Source: Perkinsus olseni (Eukaryota; Perkinsozoa; Perkinsida; Perkinsidae). From it: DNA of 64,000 bases. Under the pieces are notes generated by a model. The model was given only the letters and a program-made list of their open reading frames with translations, was not told the origin of the DNA and did no database searches. The stretch spans positions 1-64,000 of the forward strand of contig JABANP010000035.1 in assembly GCA_013115135.1 (NCBI GenBank), given 5' to 3'. A program made the position numbers and the translations under genes. Numbering within the stretch: the first letter of the stretch is position 1; the number at the start of each line of letters is the position of its first letter. Below are positions 12,669-24,653 of the stretch, piece by piece.

Positions 12669-15074
12669 TCATGTACTATTCATAGTCGAATCTTGATTCT
12701 GCAAGTGACTCGGAGCATCATCGAATAGCGACTTGAGAACGAAGGCTTCAGCCAAGAGCGTCTCGATCTCGCCTTCCGTCCATCGCGAGGTGGGCACCTT
12801 CTGGAACTGGAGGACGCAGAACTAAAAACATGCGGATGGATTGAGCGACCTACGAAGAGCATAATCTCGGAGAAGTCCATCTGTTCCAATTGAGGGCCCC
12901 AGTGAACCAAGAACGCTGCGCAAATGTAAACCATGTATGTCGAGAAGCCATCGTTCTCGGCTATGCAGGTATCCCAAAGTCTCAATGTACCTAAGGCGAA
13001 ATTAACTAAAAGCTTGAAGCTTCTAGGTCGGGCAAACGAAGCTCGCAGTCACGTGGAAATGCAAACCTCAGGATGTGTCGAAAAACCGGTGAATCCCACA
13101 GACGCTGCCTACATCGAAGAGGCAGTTCCCTGAGCATAAGGCAGTTGAACCAACGGAATGCTATATGGAGATAATCAATCTGACATAGGTAACACACCGT
13201 GAAAAGCAACCTGACCGAAACCAGCCATCAGGCCGGTATCGGCCACTACCATCTCGTCTTCCAAGTGGCTGGCTAACTTCTCATCTACGCGCTTGACGAT
13301 GTCCTTCAACCTCAAAATCAGACGCTGAATTCCAGGCTGTCCGGGTGTATAGTAATCTTTTATATCCGACAGAACCTAAGCCGAGCGCGACCGGAACGAT
13401 TCAATTATTTGAGGACTCTGCAAGGACCCTGACACCACCTATTTACCCGTGACAAGAGCCAGTATGCATCAGATTCCACTTCCATGAGCTCTCCATCACT
13501 GAACAGCGTCTCGTCATCAACATTGACATCTTTTATTGGCAGGCCGGCTTTAGCTTGGAGGAGAATCACGACGAACGGCGTGAGAATATCGTTGATTCCC
13601 TGAAAACACCCGACTGCATGGCTGTACATTGCCGATGGAGCTACCAGCACCGCGTCGGAGACCCGCACCACCAACCGTTTCTTTAACTCCGAGCGTCACT
13701 ACCGATAGCCGCCAAACAGACGGCGTACTGGGTCTATTTCTCACTGCTAGAAACGCTCCGGGAATGCTCACTCAAGACGCGGAACATTCAGGAGACACTC
13801 CCTTTATACTACTTGGACATAGCCGGGTGTGGGGTTCCTAGCAGCCCAGATGTATAATATACGCTCCATCATCTTTTGTATCCTTTCCGATGTGAAGATG
13901 CTAAGTTCCGAAAACGTTCGCGGGATGTCTACCTGAAAAATTTGCTTCTTTCACCTCCGCATACACTAGACAGATGTGGCGCGAAGAACTGGGAGAAATG
14001 ACGATGGGTAGAACAGACAGCGGCCCGAAGATGGTCATTTCCCTGTATACCCACGCGACGCGCTACGTGCGCTGTCAGAACATTTTTCTCAGCTCGACCA
14101 GCGTAACGCATGAGCCTAGTTTTTTTCCGGACCTAGTGGGCGCAGCGTACTACCCGTATTTGCCGAAGACATGCGTATTGTTGTTGCTGTGATGCAGTAG
14201 CCGACGCTGGTAGCGTCTCTTCCGTGGAGAGCGTGAACACATCGGCAAATTCTCGAGTCAGGACCTGTATGAAACGGAAACACGAACTGAACAGTCACGA
14301 TGGATTGCTGACCCAGCACGGGACTCCGAGCCGTCCCTCTCACCCGATATTCTCGTCTCTTCCGATCTAGTGCACTCCTCTGCTGTTCCTTTCCTAGGCG
14401 GTAGGTAGCCCAACGCCAGCTCCCAAGCTTTGACGCGTACCTTCATGGAGTTGATACCAGTCTGACTTAGTATCCGTGTCAATAAGAGCACGAGCGTACA
14501 CCTACGACCCAATGTTGCGCACGCCGCCCCGGACAAATGTTCTTCCCCTCTTCCCCCAGAGACAGTACATCAAAGTCCGAGTCGAACGGGCACCCCGGAC
14601 CATAGAAGTTTGTTAAGCTCATCCATATCGACCTGATCGCTGTTGATCACTTGCCGCAATTTAAATATCTGGCCCAAACTACACATATCACTTTCGGCTA
14701 ATAAGCGAGCTAGACACTTACCCTAGAAGGGTTGCTGCCACTGGATGGTAGCATCCCGCCTGTCTCGGAATCTGATGGGAAAGCCTGAATGTGGAACACG
14801 TTGAATAGTTGCGCCGGACCCTATACCGCTCCATCTCTTAAGCCAGTACTACCAAGGAACCCGTGTCTGATCGAGTGAGCATCTTCGCAGGCCGTGTGGC
14901 GGTCGCTTCTGCTGCTAAGTGATGGCTGTTGGATCCCCCGGTGAGGTAGTGCCCGAGCCTATTGAGCAAGCTTCCTGAACTTCTACCGCGACGTTGAGCC
15001 GATCCTGGAGGCGGTGATTGTGAACTCGAGGAAGCGTTTGACTGCCGCTTGCTCCGCTGAAAACCCAAACTCAT
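12669..15074 (-). CDS. TBC-domain Rab GTPase-activating protein (TBC1D22/Gyp1 type)
   Basis: Stimulates GTP hydrolysis by Rab GTPases (Golgi Rabs for the TBC1D22/Gyp1 family). The exons read in family order: NSDQVDMDELNKLLWSGVP (about 14.6 kb), VRVKAWELALGYLPPRKG (14.4 kb), VDIPRTFSELSIFTSERIQ (13.9 kb; catalytic Arg finger in IPRT), ERILYIWAARNPTPGYVQ (13.8 kb; Gln finger in YVQ), GINDILTPFVVILLQ (13.6 kb), YYTPGQPGIQRLILRLKDIV (13.3 kb), HIAFRWFNCLMLRELPLR (13.15 kb), LRLWDTCIAENDGF (12.95 kb), and a last exon with EGEIETLLAEAFVLKSLFDD ending at TGA, 12669-12671. Both catalytic fingers are present. Introns are mostly short; one, between YVQ and GIND, is about 220 nt. The Ser-rich segment 14838-15074, beginning with ATG at 15074, is a plausible N-terminus, but its join is inferred. 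Confidence 0.82.
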
Positions 15075-15400
15075 TTAGAACGCAAACTGCAAGTGTCAAT
15101 AACGAGCGCAGTGGCCTGGCGAACATCCTGTCATGCTCTCCAGTAAGCCGAGATCACGATCGAACGTTTGCCTTGCCGACTGCCTCCTTCCATTTCCCGC
15201 TTTCAAGCTCCAACGAGAAATGATAACGAAGTATCGCGACTAGACCAGTTGGGTACTCTTCAGCAACACAACACCAAGAGGAACTTTCTTACAAATGAGG
15301 TAGGAGTTCGACCATCATCACTCTCCAAAGCTCTTCTAACTACTCCATGTAATGGCCTAGCCATATAGGCACGGCCTGTACGAGGTATCAAATGTCAAAA

Positions 15401-16295
15401 TCACGCTTCTTCATGCTGCAACCTGGGACCGCGAGAGTCAATGCGAAAGTTGTGCCTTGTAGGATACCTCTGGCTTGCGCTCCTCTCCGACATGTAAAGG
15501 CGCGGTCTCAGTCGGATCTCCATCAGGGACATTAAGCGTCGGATAGTTACGGCCGAGGTTAGCGGGGGTCGGTACGACCACAGACGAGTCGAAGACAGGT
15601 TGAGTGTAATCTCCCGGGGCTTTATTCATTACCTGTACAACAAACAAAGCATCATCTGTACCGTTTTTCCAGGGGAAAAAGAATCTGAGATGCCCACGGT
15701 TTTTCGTCACCTGCTCCCTCGCTTTCTCAATCTCGCGTTTCTCGGCGAGGAGCCGAGGAAGTTCATCCTCGATGAAATCGAGCACACGCCACTCGATTGC
15801 CAGCCCATTGTCCAAGGCAACCTAGAGTGGGGAAACGGTCAATGCCAAGCACGTTACGCTTCACTCCGAGAAAAAAAATCCGCCAGAGCGTTATCTTACT
15901 TGCGCCTTCCTTTGCAGATCTTCGTCATAATCTCCTATCTCCTCTACGAGTTCCTGATCAGAAAGCAGAATCCAGAGGGACTCACGAACGTAACTAACTT
16001 GTAGGTGCCGAGCTGAGAGGTACCTGGTTGAAGGTGGCTCTGGGCCTCACGATGGTCCTCTGGTCCAACAGTTTAGAAATGGCCATCACACCGGGGTGGT
16101 GGATAACAGTCAGTCGCCTCTCCCACCCAAACGTCGCGAAGACGTCGGGGACCTGGCCAGAACGCCATACAACAACGGACTGGCCAACGTAGCGCAGGGT
16201 GCCCCGCTTAACATAACCACTCACAGGAACTTCTGCCCTACCTGTTCCAGCAAAAACCTGGACCGACGAAGCAGGGAAGCACCACGGATGGCCAT
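15401..16295 (-). CDS. small multi-exon protein, probably mitochondrial, unknown function
   Basis: The first exon starts at ATG 16293-16295 and reads MAIRGASLLRRSRFLLEQ, a basic amphipathic, acid-free leader typical of mitochondrial import. A 35-nt intron joins it to RGTLRYVGQSVVVWRSGQ. Later exons carry ELVEEIGDYDEDLQRKAQ, then IEWRVLDFIEDELPRLLAEK, a charged coiled-coil-like helix. The next exon holds APGDYTQPVFDSSVVVPTPA, followed by a short acidic tail. A 52-nt intron precedes a tiny last exon encoding HEEA and the stop at 15401-15403. All introns are GT-AG. One middle join (about 16.05-16.15 kb) could be read through or spliced. I do not recognise the family; lineage-specific mitochondrial proteins, such as alveolate respiratory-complex accessory subunits, are one possibility. 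Confidence 0.55.
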
Positions 16296-16727
16296 GTGTT
16301 AGAGCACGGAGATGATATGCCAGATTTGTGCTGCGGTAGGGTACAGATCTGGAGATCTTGCGCGTCTTGCATAACTTAGATTTCCTCAGAATTGCTTGGC
16401 ACGACTGGGGAAGATTTGAGTACAGAAGTTTTGGGGCCAGTTTAGAGAGTGTCCAACAAATTGGAATCGACGCCGGTATACCATATTACGTATTAAAGTC
16501 AATTCTGGAGGCATTCGGGCCCTAATAAATCTCAAGATAGGTTCACTTAAGACCCTTTATGTGGTTCCCATGTGGCGGAATGGGATGTCACAGAAAGCAA
16601 GAGCGGATTCGGGGAGCTGGGCAGTCTCAAACACTATCGAGAACTCCCAGTTTATGTGGTACCTACTCGGCCAATAGATCACTCGTTGCTTTTTACTGCT
16701 TTCGGTGAAAGTCAGGGTAACACGTGA

Positions 16728-18156
16728 GTGAGCACTTACGGCTTAGATCCCATAGCGTTGAACAGCAGAGCCTGGAGTAGGTCTATCATGAGAATGTCGG
16801 CGGCATTAGGTTGGATTCCCAACCCTCGCAGGGTATTTCCCGGTACAATACGAATGATTAATGCAAAATGCCGAGAGATAGCCTTCACGCCGAAATTTGG
16901 CGGCCACTTGTGTGAAGACGACGAAGACCCAGCAGAGCTGGATGAAATTACGAAGGAATACATGCTGGCGCGGCGGTACAATTCCAAGTATGAGCGTTGG
17001 ACGTAGCAGTCGCTCCATAGCTGCCATTTGTATGTCTCTCTGGAGGATCGAGACTTGAGGTCTTGGTCGGCAGCGCCATTAAGGCGAGCAGCCTTGATGC
17101 CGTCTAATGTCTTAGCAGCCTGTTTGTTTCCGTTCATCCTCGAACCCTGGTGCCGAACTGACCCGTCTGATGAGTCTTGTAGGTTAGCGAAGGAGAACGA
17201 AGTTCTACAACGTAGGCTTGAGGAGGTCCGTCGTATGAAGTCGAAATCTCAAGTACGAAAAAACGCATTGAGTTCGTTGACGGCACACTGCGCTAGGTTA
17301 ATGCCGACGCAGTATATTGGGACTCCTCTGCTCGGGTGAAGATGCTAGAAGATCAGTTATCGTTCGCACGGTAATGCGTCAGCGTGGACATGTGAATCTT
17401 GTTGTGCATCACTTCCACAGGGAACTCGAGCGAATCCGGCTGGAGCAGTTTGCTCAAGTGCTGAAAGCAGTAGCGCAATTGAAGCCTTCGGTGAATGAAC
17501 AGGATTGGAGCAGGGCTACATCTGGTAGGTGCACTCAAGCACCCGCATAGATAGTGACGTTCGCATCGAATGCTTCGATGACCTTCAGAAATTACGGTAA
17601 TTTTGCGGACGTGCCCTCTCCACCTTGCATCCCCGACACAAGATGGAAAAGATAGCGACCACACAGAGCAATGCGAGGTCCACGCATTTTGGGATGCGGC
17701 TAGGATGAATTATCCGGAAACTTAGGTGTCTTCTATTTCAACCGAGCCTGAAATAACGAGTCGGCACCCGCAAGGACTTCTAGAAGGGCTCAGAGGCATC
17801 GTGGGCGGGTAACTCACCACCTGACTAGCATGCAACATAACCTGAGAGGTTCTGTCCAACGCAGGATTCCAGCTGAGCCATCCGACGAGCACCCTCATAG
17901 TCCACTCGTGGCAAGGTTGGAGGCTATGATCTCGAGAGTGGACCGCACGCTTCGACTTGTTGAGAGATCGCAGACTGTTTTACTGGAGGAGTCGCATAAG
18001 GCAGCTGACCGGCTCAGCGCGTGGAGACCGATGTTATATGCCAGTAGATCTTCCGAACGATATAGTATGAATCAATGTGAACGGCACGAGAAGGAGACTC
18101 GCCCGGTTTCGAAGTGGAAACCGGTGCTATATAGCAGGCCCCAGGCAGGAGTCTAG
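16728..18156 (+). CDS. coiled-coil protein of unknown function
   Basis: The first exon-like segment (16728-17000) contains PNPRRVFPGTIRMINAKC and an acidic CEDDEDPAELDEITKEYML. After an intron of about 190 nt, exons read LAKENEVLQRRLEEVRRMKS, then MLEDQLSFA joined across a 48-nt intron to RELERIRLEQFAQVLKAVAQ. These heptad-rich helices suggest a coiled coil. The last exon (17830-18156) has another helix, LVARLEAMISRVDRTLRLVE, and then two copies of a short motif, AWRPMLYAS and KWKPVLYSR, visible also in the DNA. Start and several joins are uncertain. No enzyme motif is present. It is transcribed away from the mitochondrial-type gene on the left. Confidence 0.45.
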
Positions 18157-18691
18157 TACTCTCCGTTGTATTTGACCGACCTTTATTGGTGTGAGCTGTG
18201 TATTCATATTGGATACTGAAGTCGATAAGTAGCTGACTTGACCCATGTCTGATCAATTCGATTTCTGGAATATGATGTCTATCGATTTTATAGCATGGCG
18301 GGGATTCAAGGAAATGGGTGCGGTTAGTTGAGCATTGACCTCTGATCGGCTTTGGTCGCGATGGTTGTCGTGGATATGGCGTTGCTCTCGACAGTCGCGA
18401 GCCCTTCTACTTCTCGTTGACAATCACCTCGGCGGATGTGGCAGTCATTGCGGCCAGAGTTCGTCGAGAACGATGACACCGATCGTTGGTCGCTGTGGTC
18501 GGCAGCAGGAACTTGCGCTGCAATTCATATCATACCGTGTCTCCCTGCGCAAAGCTCCGGGCACCACAGCTACGGCTAACCCAGCCAATCGTCTCATAAT
18601 CATCGAACATCGTAGTCTTCGGTTTTGTGCTATTCGGCTGGCTCTACCCTTTATACTCTTTTTCGCAGCTCTTTCTTCTATTTTAGTGAAC

Positions 18692-20461
18692 ATGCTATCT
18701 CTCACATTGGCCCTTCTGGCCTCGACTGGGCTCAGTGCAACCGCCGCACCTCCGTCTGCTCCTCGCGACCGTCTAGATCACGATCACTGTACGGCTACTG
18801 CCGTTGACTGTGCAGCCACTGCTGATGGTGGTTGCATAGCCGCGACTAGTGCTGATGGAAGTCCTCTTGATTTCCGTATGGTTCATGTCCCCCCGAAGAC
18901 GTACGGGCCAGGCGAGAAGAGAGCTGTTTACAAGCAGTTTCAGAACTACCCGAGGATCGTCGATGCCTCCCGAGCCCCGAGTTACGCACCAGTTTCGCCC
19001 GATCAGAAGCCTAGTGTACCTATTGGCTACATCGATATGCCAGAGGGCACGACTTACGGCTACTGGGATGCCGCTTATGGTGTCATGAATGAAGCTGGCT
19101 TGTCAATGGGTGAAAGCAGCTGTAGCGGTCGGTTGAGCTCTGTTCCCAAGGGAGACGGGCCGGACGGCAGCGGTGCTCTATTCTGGGTCGGTGAGCTGTC
19201 TGACATCGCTCTCGAAGTTTGCTCGACTGCTAGGTGTGCCATCCAGACTATGGGAAAGCTGGCTGAGGAGCATGGTTTCTATGGTTCTGTCGGTGTGAAG
19301 GAGGCTGGTGAGGCTTTGACCATTGCCGATGGTACCGAGGTTTGGGTATTCCACATCTTAGCTGATGATACTGCCGAAGGAGCAGTGTGGGCCGCTGAGA
19401 GAGTCCCCAAGGGTCATGCAACTATAGTTCCTAACGTCTTCGTTATCCGAGAGATCGATCCGACTGACGGCGACAACTTCATGTTCTCTGACAACATCTT
19501 CGATATTGCTCTGAGGCTTGGCTGGTGGGATGGTGAAGGACTTCTTGACTTCGCCGCCACCTACAGTGTCAGTGAATACAACAACCCCTACTACTCTGGC
19601 CGTCGTGTCTGGAGAGGTCTTTCTCTCTTCGCCCCCTCGCTCAATCTTGACCCTACTCTTGGCGTCGAATGGGACCATCCAACTTACCCGTTCTCGGTGG
19701 AGCCGGACGAGCCTGTTACAATCGACTTCATGAAGCGTCTATACAGGGATCATATGGAGGGTACAGCCTACGATTTGACTGATCATGTCGTTGCTGGTGG
19801 GCCTTTCAAGACTCCCAATAGATATGCCGGTGGCCGTGCTGAAGCTACTTTCCAGCATGGTGCTTGGGAAAGGGCCATCTCTCTTTATCGTACTATGTAT
19901 TCTTACATTTGTGTCACGTACAAGGACTACAATGTTATCTACTTCGCACCTATGACTCCTCATGCAAGTGTCTATATCCCGATCATTGTGAAGCACGATC
20001 AGACTGTCAAGTCTATCCCCGCTCTTGAGAACGCTTGGCAAGGAGAGTTCAGCACCAAGTCTCTCTGGTGGGCTTCTGAGGCGGTTTCTAATGTCATGGA
20101 TCTGAAGTACATGTATATGATCAACGATGTCAGGAAGGCCCAGTATGAGATTGAGCACCAGGTTGATGTGATGATGAGCACTAAGACCCCGGACGAGATC
20201 GAGACAGAGATGGATGGATTCGGCGACTATGTCACTGAGAAGTGGTTGAATCTGCATTATACTCTCCTCGGTAAGTATCAGAACGGTTACTCTGATTGGG
20301 GTTATACTAAGGTCGGTTATGGTCCGTCCACCGAGTGGCTCCGTGCTGCCGGCTTCCAGGACTTTGATGCTACTCCGGAGCAGTTTGCCGCCCTGAGACA
20401 TCGGTATACTGAGACTCAAAAGGAGGCCGATGAGATCCGAAATTCTGCTTTGGGTGCGTAG
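18692..20461 (+). CDS. secreted peptidase family C69 (dipeptidase A type), intronless copy
   Basis: N-terminal-nucleophile cysteine peptidase of the MEROPS C69 (PepD/dipeptidase) family, 589 residues. I chose the ATG at 18692 because it opens a hydrophobic signal peptide, MLSLTLALLASTGLSATA. The frame stays open to 18335, but that extension has no protein character. After a short propeptide, HDHC supplies the presumed catalytic Cys, followed by CTATAVDCAATADGGCIA, matching the family start. Other conserved blocks are EGTTYGYWDAAYGVMNEAG, GEALTIADGTEVWVFHILAD, FDIALRLGWWDG, RRVWRGLSLFAPSLNLDP, FSVEPDEPVTIDFMKRLYRD, and the C-terminal NAWQGEFSTKSLWWASEAVS. The whole gene is one uninterrupted frame, unlike the two downstream paralogues, which suggests a retroposed copy. 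Probably secreted or vacuolar. Confidence 0.88.
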   Translation: MLSLTLALLASTGLSATAAPPSAPRDRLDHDHCTATAVDCAATADGGCIAATSADGSPLDFRMVHVPPKTYGPGEKRAVYKQFQNYPRIVDASRAPSYAPVSPDQKPSVPIGYIDMPEGTTYGYWDAAYGVMNEAGLSMGESSCSGRLSSVPKGDGPDGSGALFWVGELSDIALEVCSTARCAIQTMGKLAEEHGFYGSVGVKEAGEALTIADGTEVWVFHILADDTAEGAVWAAERVPKGHATIVPNVFVIREIDPTDGDNFMFSDNIFDIALRLGWWDGEGLLDFAATYSVSEYNNPYYSGRRVWRGLSLFAPSLNLDPTLGVEWDHPTYPFSVEPDEPVTIDFMKRLYRDHMEGTAYDLTDHVVAGGPFKTPNRYAGGRAEATFQHGAWERAISLYRTMYSYICVTYKDYNVIYFAPMTPHASVYIPIIVKHDQTVKSIPALENAWQGEFSTKSLWWASEAVSNVMDLKYMYMINDVRKAQYEIEHQVDVMMSTKTPDEIETEMDGFGDYVTEKWLNLHYTLLGKYQNGYSDWGYTKVGYGPSTEWLRAAGFQDFDATPEQFAALRHRYTETQKEADEIRNSALGA

Positions 20462-20799
20462 TTAACAATCATTTTACAACTTTTGAAGCTCTAGAGGTTC
20501 TGCTCTATCGGATATACGATGGGACCGAATGGTTTGTTCGAACAGCCATTAGATCCAATGCGTTGACAAGGCGCGTATTCTCTGCTATTGCTATCTTCAT
20601 TGCTAATTATTGTTTAAGCTGAACTTGATTCAGTAGGAGATGTTTCTCCAGAGTAGCCGAAGCGAGTGTTGAGTTGACGTGTAGTCAGGGGCTAGATATC
20701 AGTAAGAGAGCTGTTTTTCTTTCGACCACGCTTGGTAGTAGAACCGGTTGAGAGTAACGGCAGATCGCTGCTTCGGGATGGTATTGAGAGCGTTGTTCC

Positions 20800-23745
20800 A
20801 TGTTTCCAATGGTTCAACAGAAAAACCTGACGGCTCTGGTGAAGGAAATTAGAGCTCGACAGCAAGGGCCCCGGTATGAGTAATAAACACTACATCACAC
20901 AATGCATCGGAGAAGTTCAGAGGGAACTCTCACAACCAGATGTGTCGGTGAAGAGCACTGCTGTCCTCAAAATGGCATACGTGAGATCAAGTTGTGCTTC
21001 GTGGACAAGCTCTAGGTATGGGCCGCTTCCCTTCTCAGCTCTGTGCCCAGGGATACGACCTGTCCTCGTTGGCATTCGAAGTCCTTGAGGTGATGCATCT
21101 ACCATCATAGTCAAGCTGGCTGGGACTTACAGAAGCGCCACCTGCAGGTCATGTCGGCGACAAGCTTTGAACTGAAGCGACCAGGCTTCCTCGCTGCGTG
21201 TATCTGTTTCGATGGAAATACAGAAGCTGCGCTTTTGGCGGTGAATCTGTTCAAGAAGGTAGTTTGGAATTTCGTTGAGGCCCCTTGAAGTTCCTGGTTA
21301 GGGCCTGTCGAACCCCAGGGCGTCTGTGGTTGAGAAGGGCGCGCTTTTAACCACCCTCGCTTGCATCGCAACGCAGGACATGGCTAGGGATGTCGGAGAG
21401 CACGAAGTGAGCTCAGCATAGGGTTCTGAGGCAGAACTTCTGACTACGCTACAAGTATTCTGGAAGGTTATGAAGTTATTGGCTACCCCTAATCCCTACC
21501 TCCGGAAGAAGGCGGTACTCTGCACGTTTCGTTTGTGCGAGAAGTACCCACAGCTTCTGCACAGCGCTTTCCCGAAGTTCAGGTGCGCAAACGAGTTGTT
21601 GAGAGGATCATTGACGTGTTCGTGTGTTCCTTTAGAGATCTGCTCTCTGATGAAGATCAGGGAGTTCTCACTGCAACAGTCACCGCAGTCACAGAAATCG
21701 CGGCAAGGAGCCCCAGGAACTGTCTGGTGGGGAGGGGCGACCGTACCTTGCTAGGTGAACTCCGTTTCTTCGCAGATCCTGGCACCACAATTGTGGCATC
21801 TCTTGGTCAACACCCGCAACAATTGGCTCACCATAAAACTTCTGAAGCTCTTTCAACTTCTATGTCCTGTGGAGGATAGACTGCCGGGGAAGCTCGTAGG
21901 AGTCACTAAGCCTTCCTGACGGGAATCCGCGCTATTCCCAGGCGAAACCGCTCATCAATCTCCTACAGAGTACAAAGGCGAAGTCCGTTGAGGTGGAGTG
22001 CATACTCACAGGGATTGAGTTCCTTCCTCTCGAACACGAGGCCATAGAGGGAGAGTGCCTACCAAGGCTCAAGGACTTGTTGACCAGCGTCGATAGAAAC
22101 CTCCGTTTTCTTGCTCTCGGCATGCTGGAGAGGTAGAAGTATCCTCTCACATTCGCGGTACTCCAACGGCACAGTAAGGTTCCTAGTGAGGCATCGAGAG
22201 GGAAGTGGTACTGAGAATAAAGGAAATATTTGGCACCCCTTCATCGTGGAAGGACTGAAAGATGTCCACGACAAATCGATTCGGTAGTCAGCTTGACTTC
22301 CACCTCCGTGCAGCTCCAGGATGCATCATCCGTGTATAGCCGGCTGTCGCTGCGAATACTCAACTTGATAATCTCCTCGGAGAATCTCCAGACGATGGTG
22401 GAAGCGCTGTTACTCAACGTTGAGCGGACAGGAAGTAGCGGCAGTTCGAAACAACTTCCTCGCGTACGCGGTTTCAGGTACCGACGATGCTTCGCTGGAT
22501 GAAGGCGGCACCGTCTCAGAGGACATGAAAGATGACTTCGTGAGGACGATTCTCGAAGTGCGGTTGCTTCCCTCCAGCGTTTGCCTAAGAGCTTTCTCTG
22601 TAGCTATGTTCTCGAGAGCGCTATGCGCTGGTGGAAGACTTTGGTTGGTACTTGTTGACGCTGGTCAAATGTGCCGCCAAAGTCTCTACGCGGGATGTGA
22701 CGAGCAGAGAGATTGCTCGGCAATTCATGGACATTTGCGACGGAGTCGAACAGGTCGCCGCTCCATTTCTTCCCTCCGCCGACGCAGCTATGGCTTGTCC
22801 GCAGGTCCGTGGCTACGGAGTGACGCTAGCGTGTTCGCTGCTGAACTCGGCTGTCGCGTCTGATGTGCATTCGCTCGAAACCCCGGAACCTAACTCGGAC
22901 GAAGTAGGGCCTGTGTGATGCCTGTCCCGTGTTCCTGTAGCTATTCAGGAACGTGAGACGGAACGGAACTGGGTACTGTCTTGCCCGCATTTCCTCCGAT
23001 GCTGTATGTGGGTAGTTGGGAAGTATCTGTATCGCGCCCGGGAAACCTCCACGATGGACGACAACCAAAGTGATGCTGATCCCTCGAGGGCTATCATCGA
23101 AGTACCAGGACATAGCGGCCCACCGTGCCACTCTGTAGACGGGCCTCTGTCTCAGCTCTCTGGGAGCCGACCAGACTTAACACTGGATGGTGTATGGGCT
23201 GCATTGCACCTTGCAGCCAGCGTAAAGATATCTGGCAATCCAAATGCCACGGATCAGGTGAAGCTCTACTGTACTCAGAAAGCTTGTAAGGAATATCTTC
23301 TTCTCAGATCTCCTGTCTGTATAAACAGGCTCTCCCAGCTTTGCGGGCGCTGGCCAGAAAACATCGGTGTGCTCTAGATGTCTCTCTAGAATCTGAGTCG
23401 GAGTTAATCACGCATCTGATGGATGCATTGGTACTAGCGAGCGGTAACGCTGTCTATGCAGTATCCGCGTAGGTTGCGGCAGACGCGGGCCTGGCTGAGA
23501 AGCTTTTGCCCGCCGTGGAGCACCAGCCTGAGCCTCCGAAGCTTGTTGAGATCGACCTAACGACTCCACTGATCTCCTTACCTCCGGAGATGCTAAGAGA
23601 TGACAAAACATCGACCTTTGGCAGCCGAGGGGACTATACACTTGTGGACGGCACTCGCTTTGGTTGGCCGCCAGGCCAGTGTAGCTCACGGCGTTGCCTC
23701 CCATCGCATGGACAATCAGGTAGGGTGCGTCTAGCTCGCGCTTGA
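20800..23745 (+). CDS. AP3D1: AP-3 complex delta adaptin
   Basis: Large subunit of the AP-3 vesicle coat, which sorts cargo from endosomes/Golgi to lysosome-like organelles. The N-terminus at ATG 20800 reads QKNLTALVKEIRARQQGP, then NKHYITQCIGEVQREL and SVKSTAVLKMAY, matching delta adaptins. Later exons give EVMSATSFELKRPGFLAA, KLLATPNPYLRKKAVL, DLLSDEDQGVLTATVTAVTE, LLVNTRNNWLTIKLLKLFQL, LINLLQSTKAKSVEVECIL, TSVDRNLRFLALGMLER and LRILNLIISSENLQTMVEAL, in HEAT-repeat order. VEDFGWYLLTLVKCAAKV is the delta-type segment. The 3' exons contain DQVKLYCTQKACKEYLLLR and EIDLTTPLISLPPEMLRDD, ending at the stop of 23745. Introns are short (for example 42 nt near 23438-23479). One frame break lies between exon 1 and the next block, at GGGCCCCGG near 20867-20875, where one C fewer restores the frame. 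Confidence 0.82.
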
Positions 23746-24653
23746 GTTCATAACGCTCATTCTCACTCTTGTGCTCAGTCGCATCTTTCGACTTCGTCTG
23801 AGCACAGCAGCCGTCATACGAGCCCTACGCTAGAAGCTTCCCTCAGGGCATGCCCTAGTCGGATGGATCCCCTAGCAGACCTACCGCAAGCTCCGAAGAA
23901 CATCACGTACACCATGTCTCGGTGATTGTTTCCCATCCATGAATATATCATGTTATGATTTCTTGATATTCATTGAGGTCGTTGCGTAGCATACGATTGG
24001 AGCCCTATCAACAGAGGCCGTAGCTAATCCCTGGAGCTTCTCGTTGCTCTCTTGATGCAGCAGCGGCATTTGCTCGAGATTCGAAGGCTCGAATTGAAGA
24101 ATTGAAACTTGGGTCTTGATCGAATACTCGTGTTGGAGTTCTGGGTCATGCTGGTTCACAGCGTTAATCAAGAACGCTGAGCCCCTCCGTGTCAATCGCC
24201 ATAATTCAGTCATGAGCCCCTCGCTTCTGAGATCATCTCAGTGCTGCTACTCCGTGTTGAAGATGAATCGACCCATTTTGCCGTTTTGTGTTGCGAGTTG
24301 TCTACCTCGGATTCCCAGGTGGGAGAACGGACGCTAGCCGATATGGATCTTGAGATGTCCCGAGTTCAGTTTTTCAAGGATATGTCGCACTTGCGAGGTT
24401 CAGCAAAGTTGTGATCGCAAGACCGTCGCGGTGGACGGTAGAGCTGCAGCAGACGGCCAGTGCATACAGCTGCGCCTAGCGCAGGTGGAACACCGGTGGG
24501 CATTCGCTCGGTGTGGTCACTGAGATAAGAGTGACGGCTCAGTTGTACGCTAATCACTGCTGAGTTTCCAGCCGCCTCGCTGTCCTCAGGACAGTGTCCT
24601 GCATTCGTACACGACCGAGACGCGATTGTACCACATGCAGTCGACTTATCGGA
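23746..24653. other. intergenic stretch between AP-3 delta and C69 copy 2
   Basis: No gene can be supported. The plus strand near 24050-24120 and 24340-24410 has short coiled-coil-like open pieces (for example MDLEMSRVQFFKDMSHLRGS), which could be a small gene or stray 3' exons of AP-3 delta. The minus strand 23953-24213 is also open. Neither has a recognisable motif. Confidence 0.35.

Noticed and set aside
18335..18691. Upstream extension of the C69 copy 1 frame
   Set aside because: The extension has no signal-peptide or family similarity, whereas the internal ATG at 18692 opens a textbook signal peptide as in copy 3.
19739..20419. 226-codon minus-strand open frame
   Set aside because: Exact antisense shadow of the C69 copy 1 coding frame.
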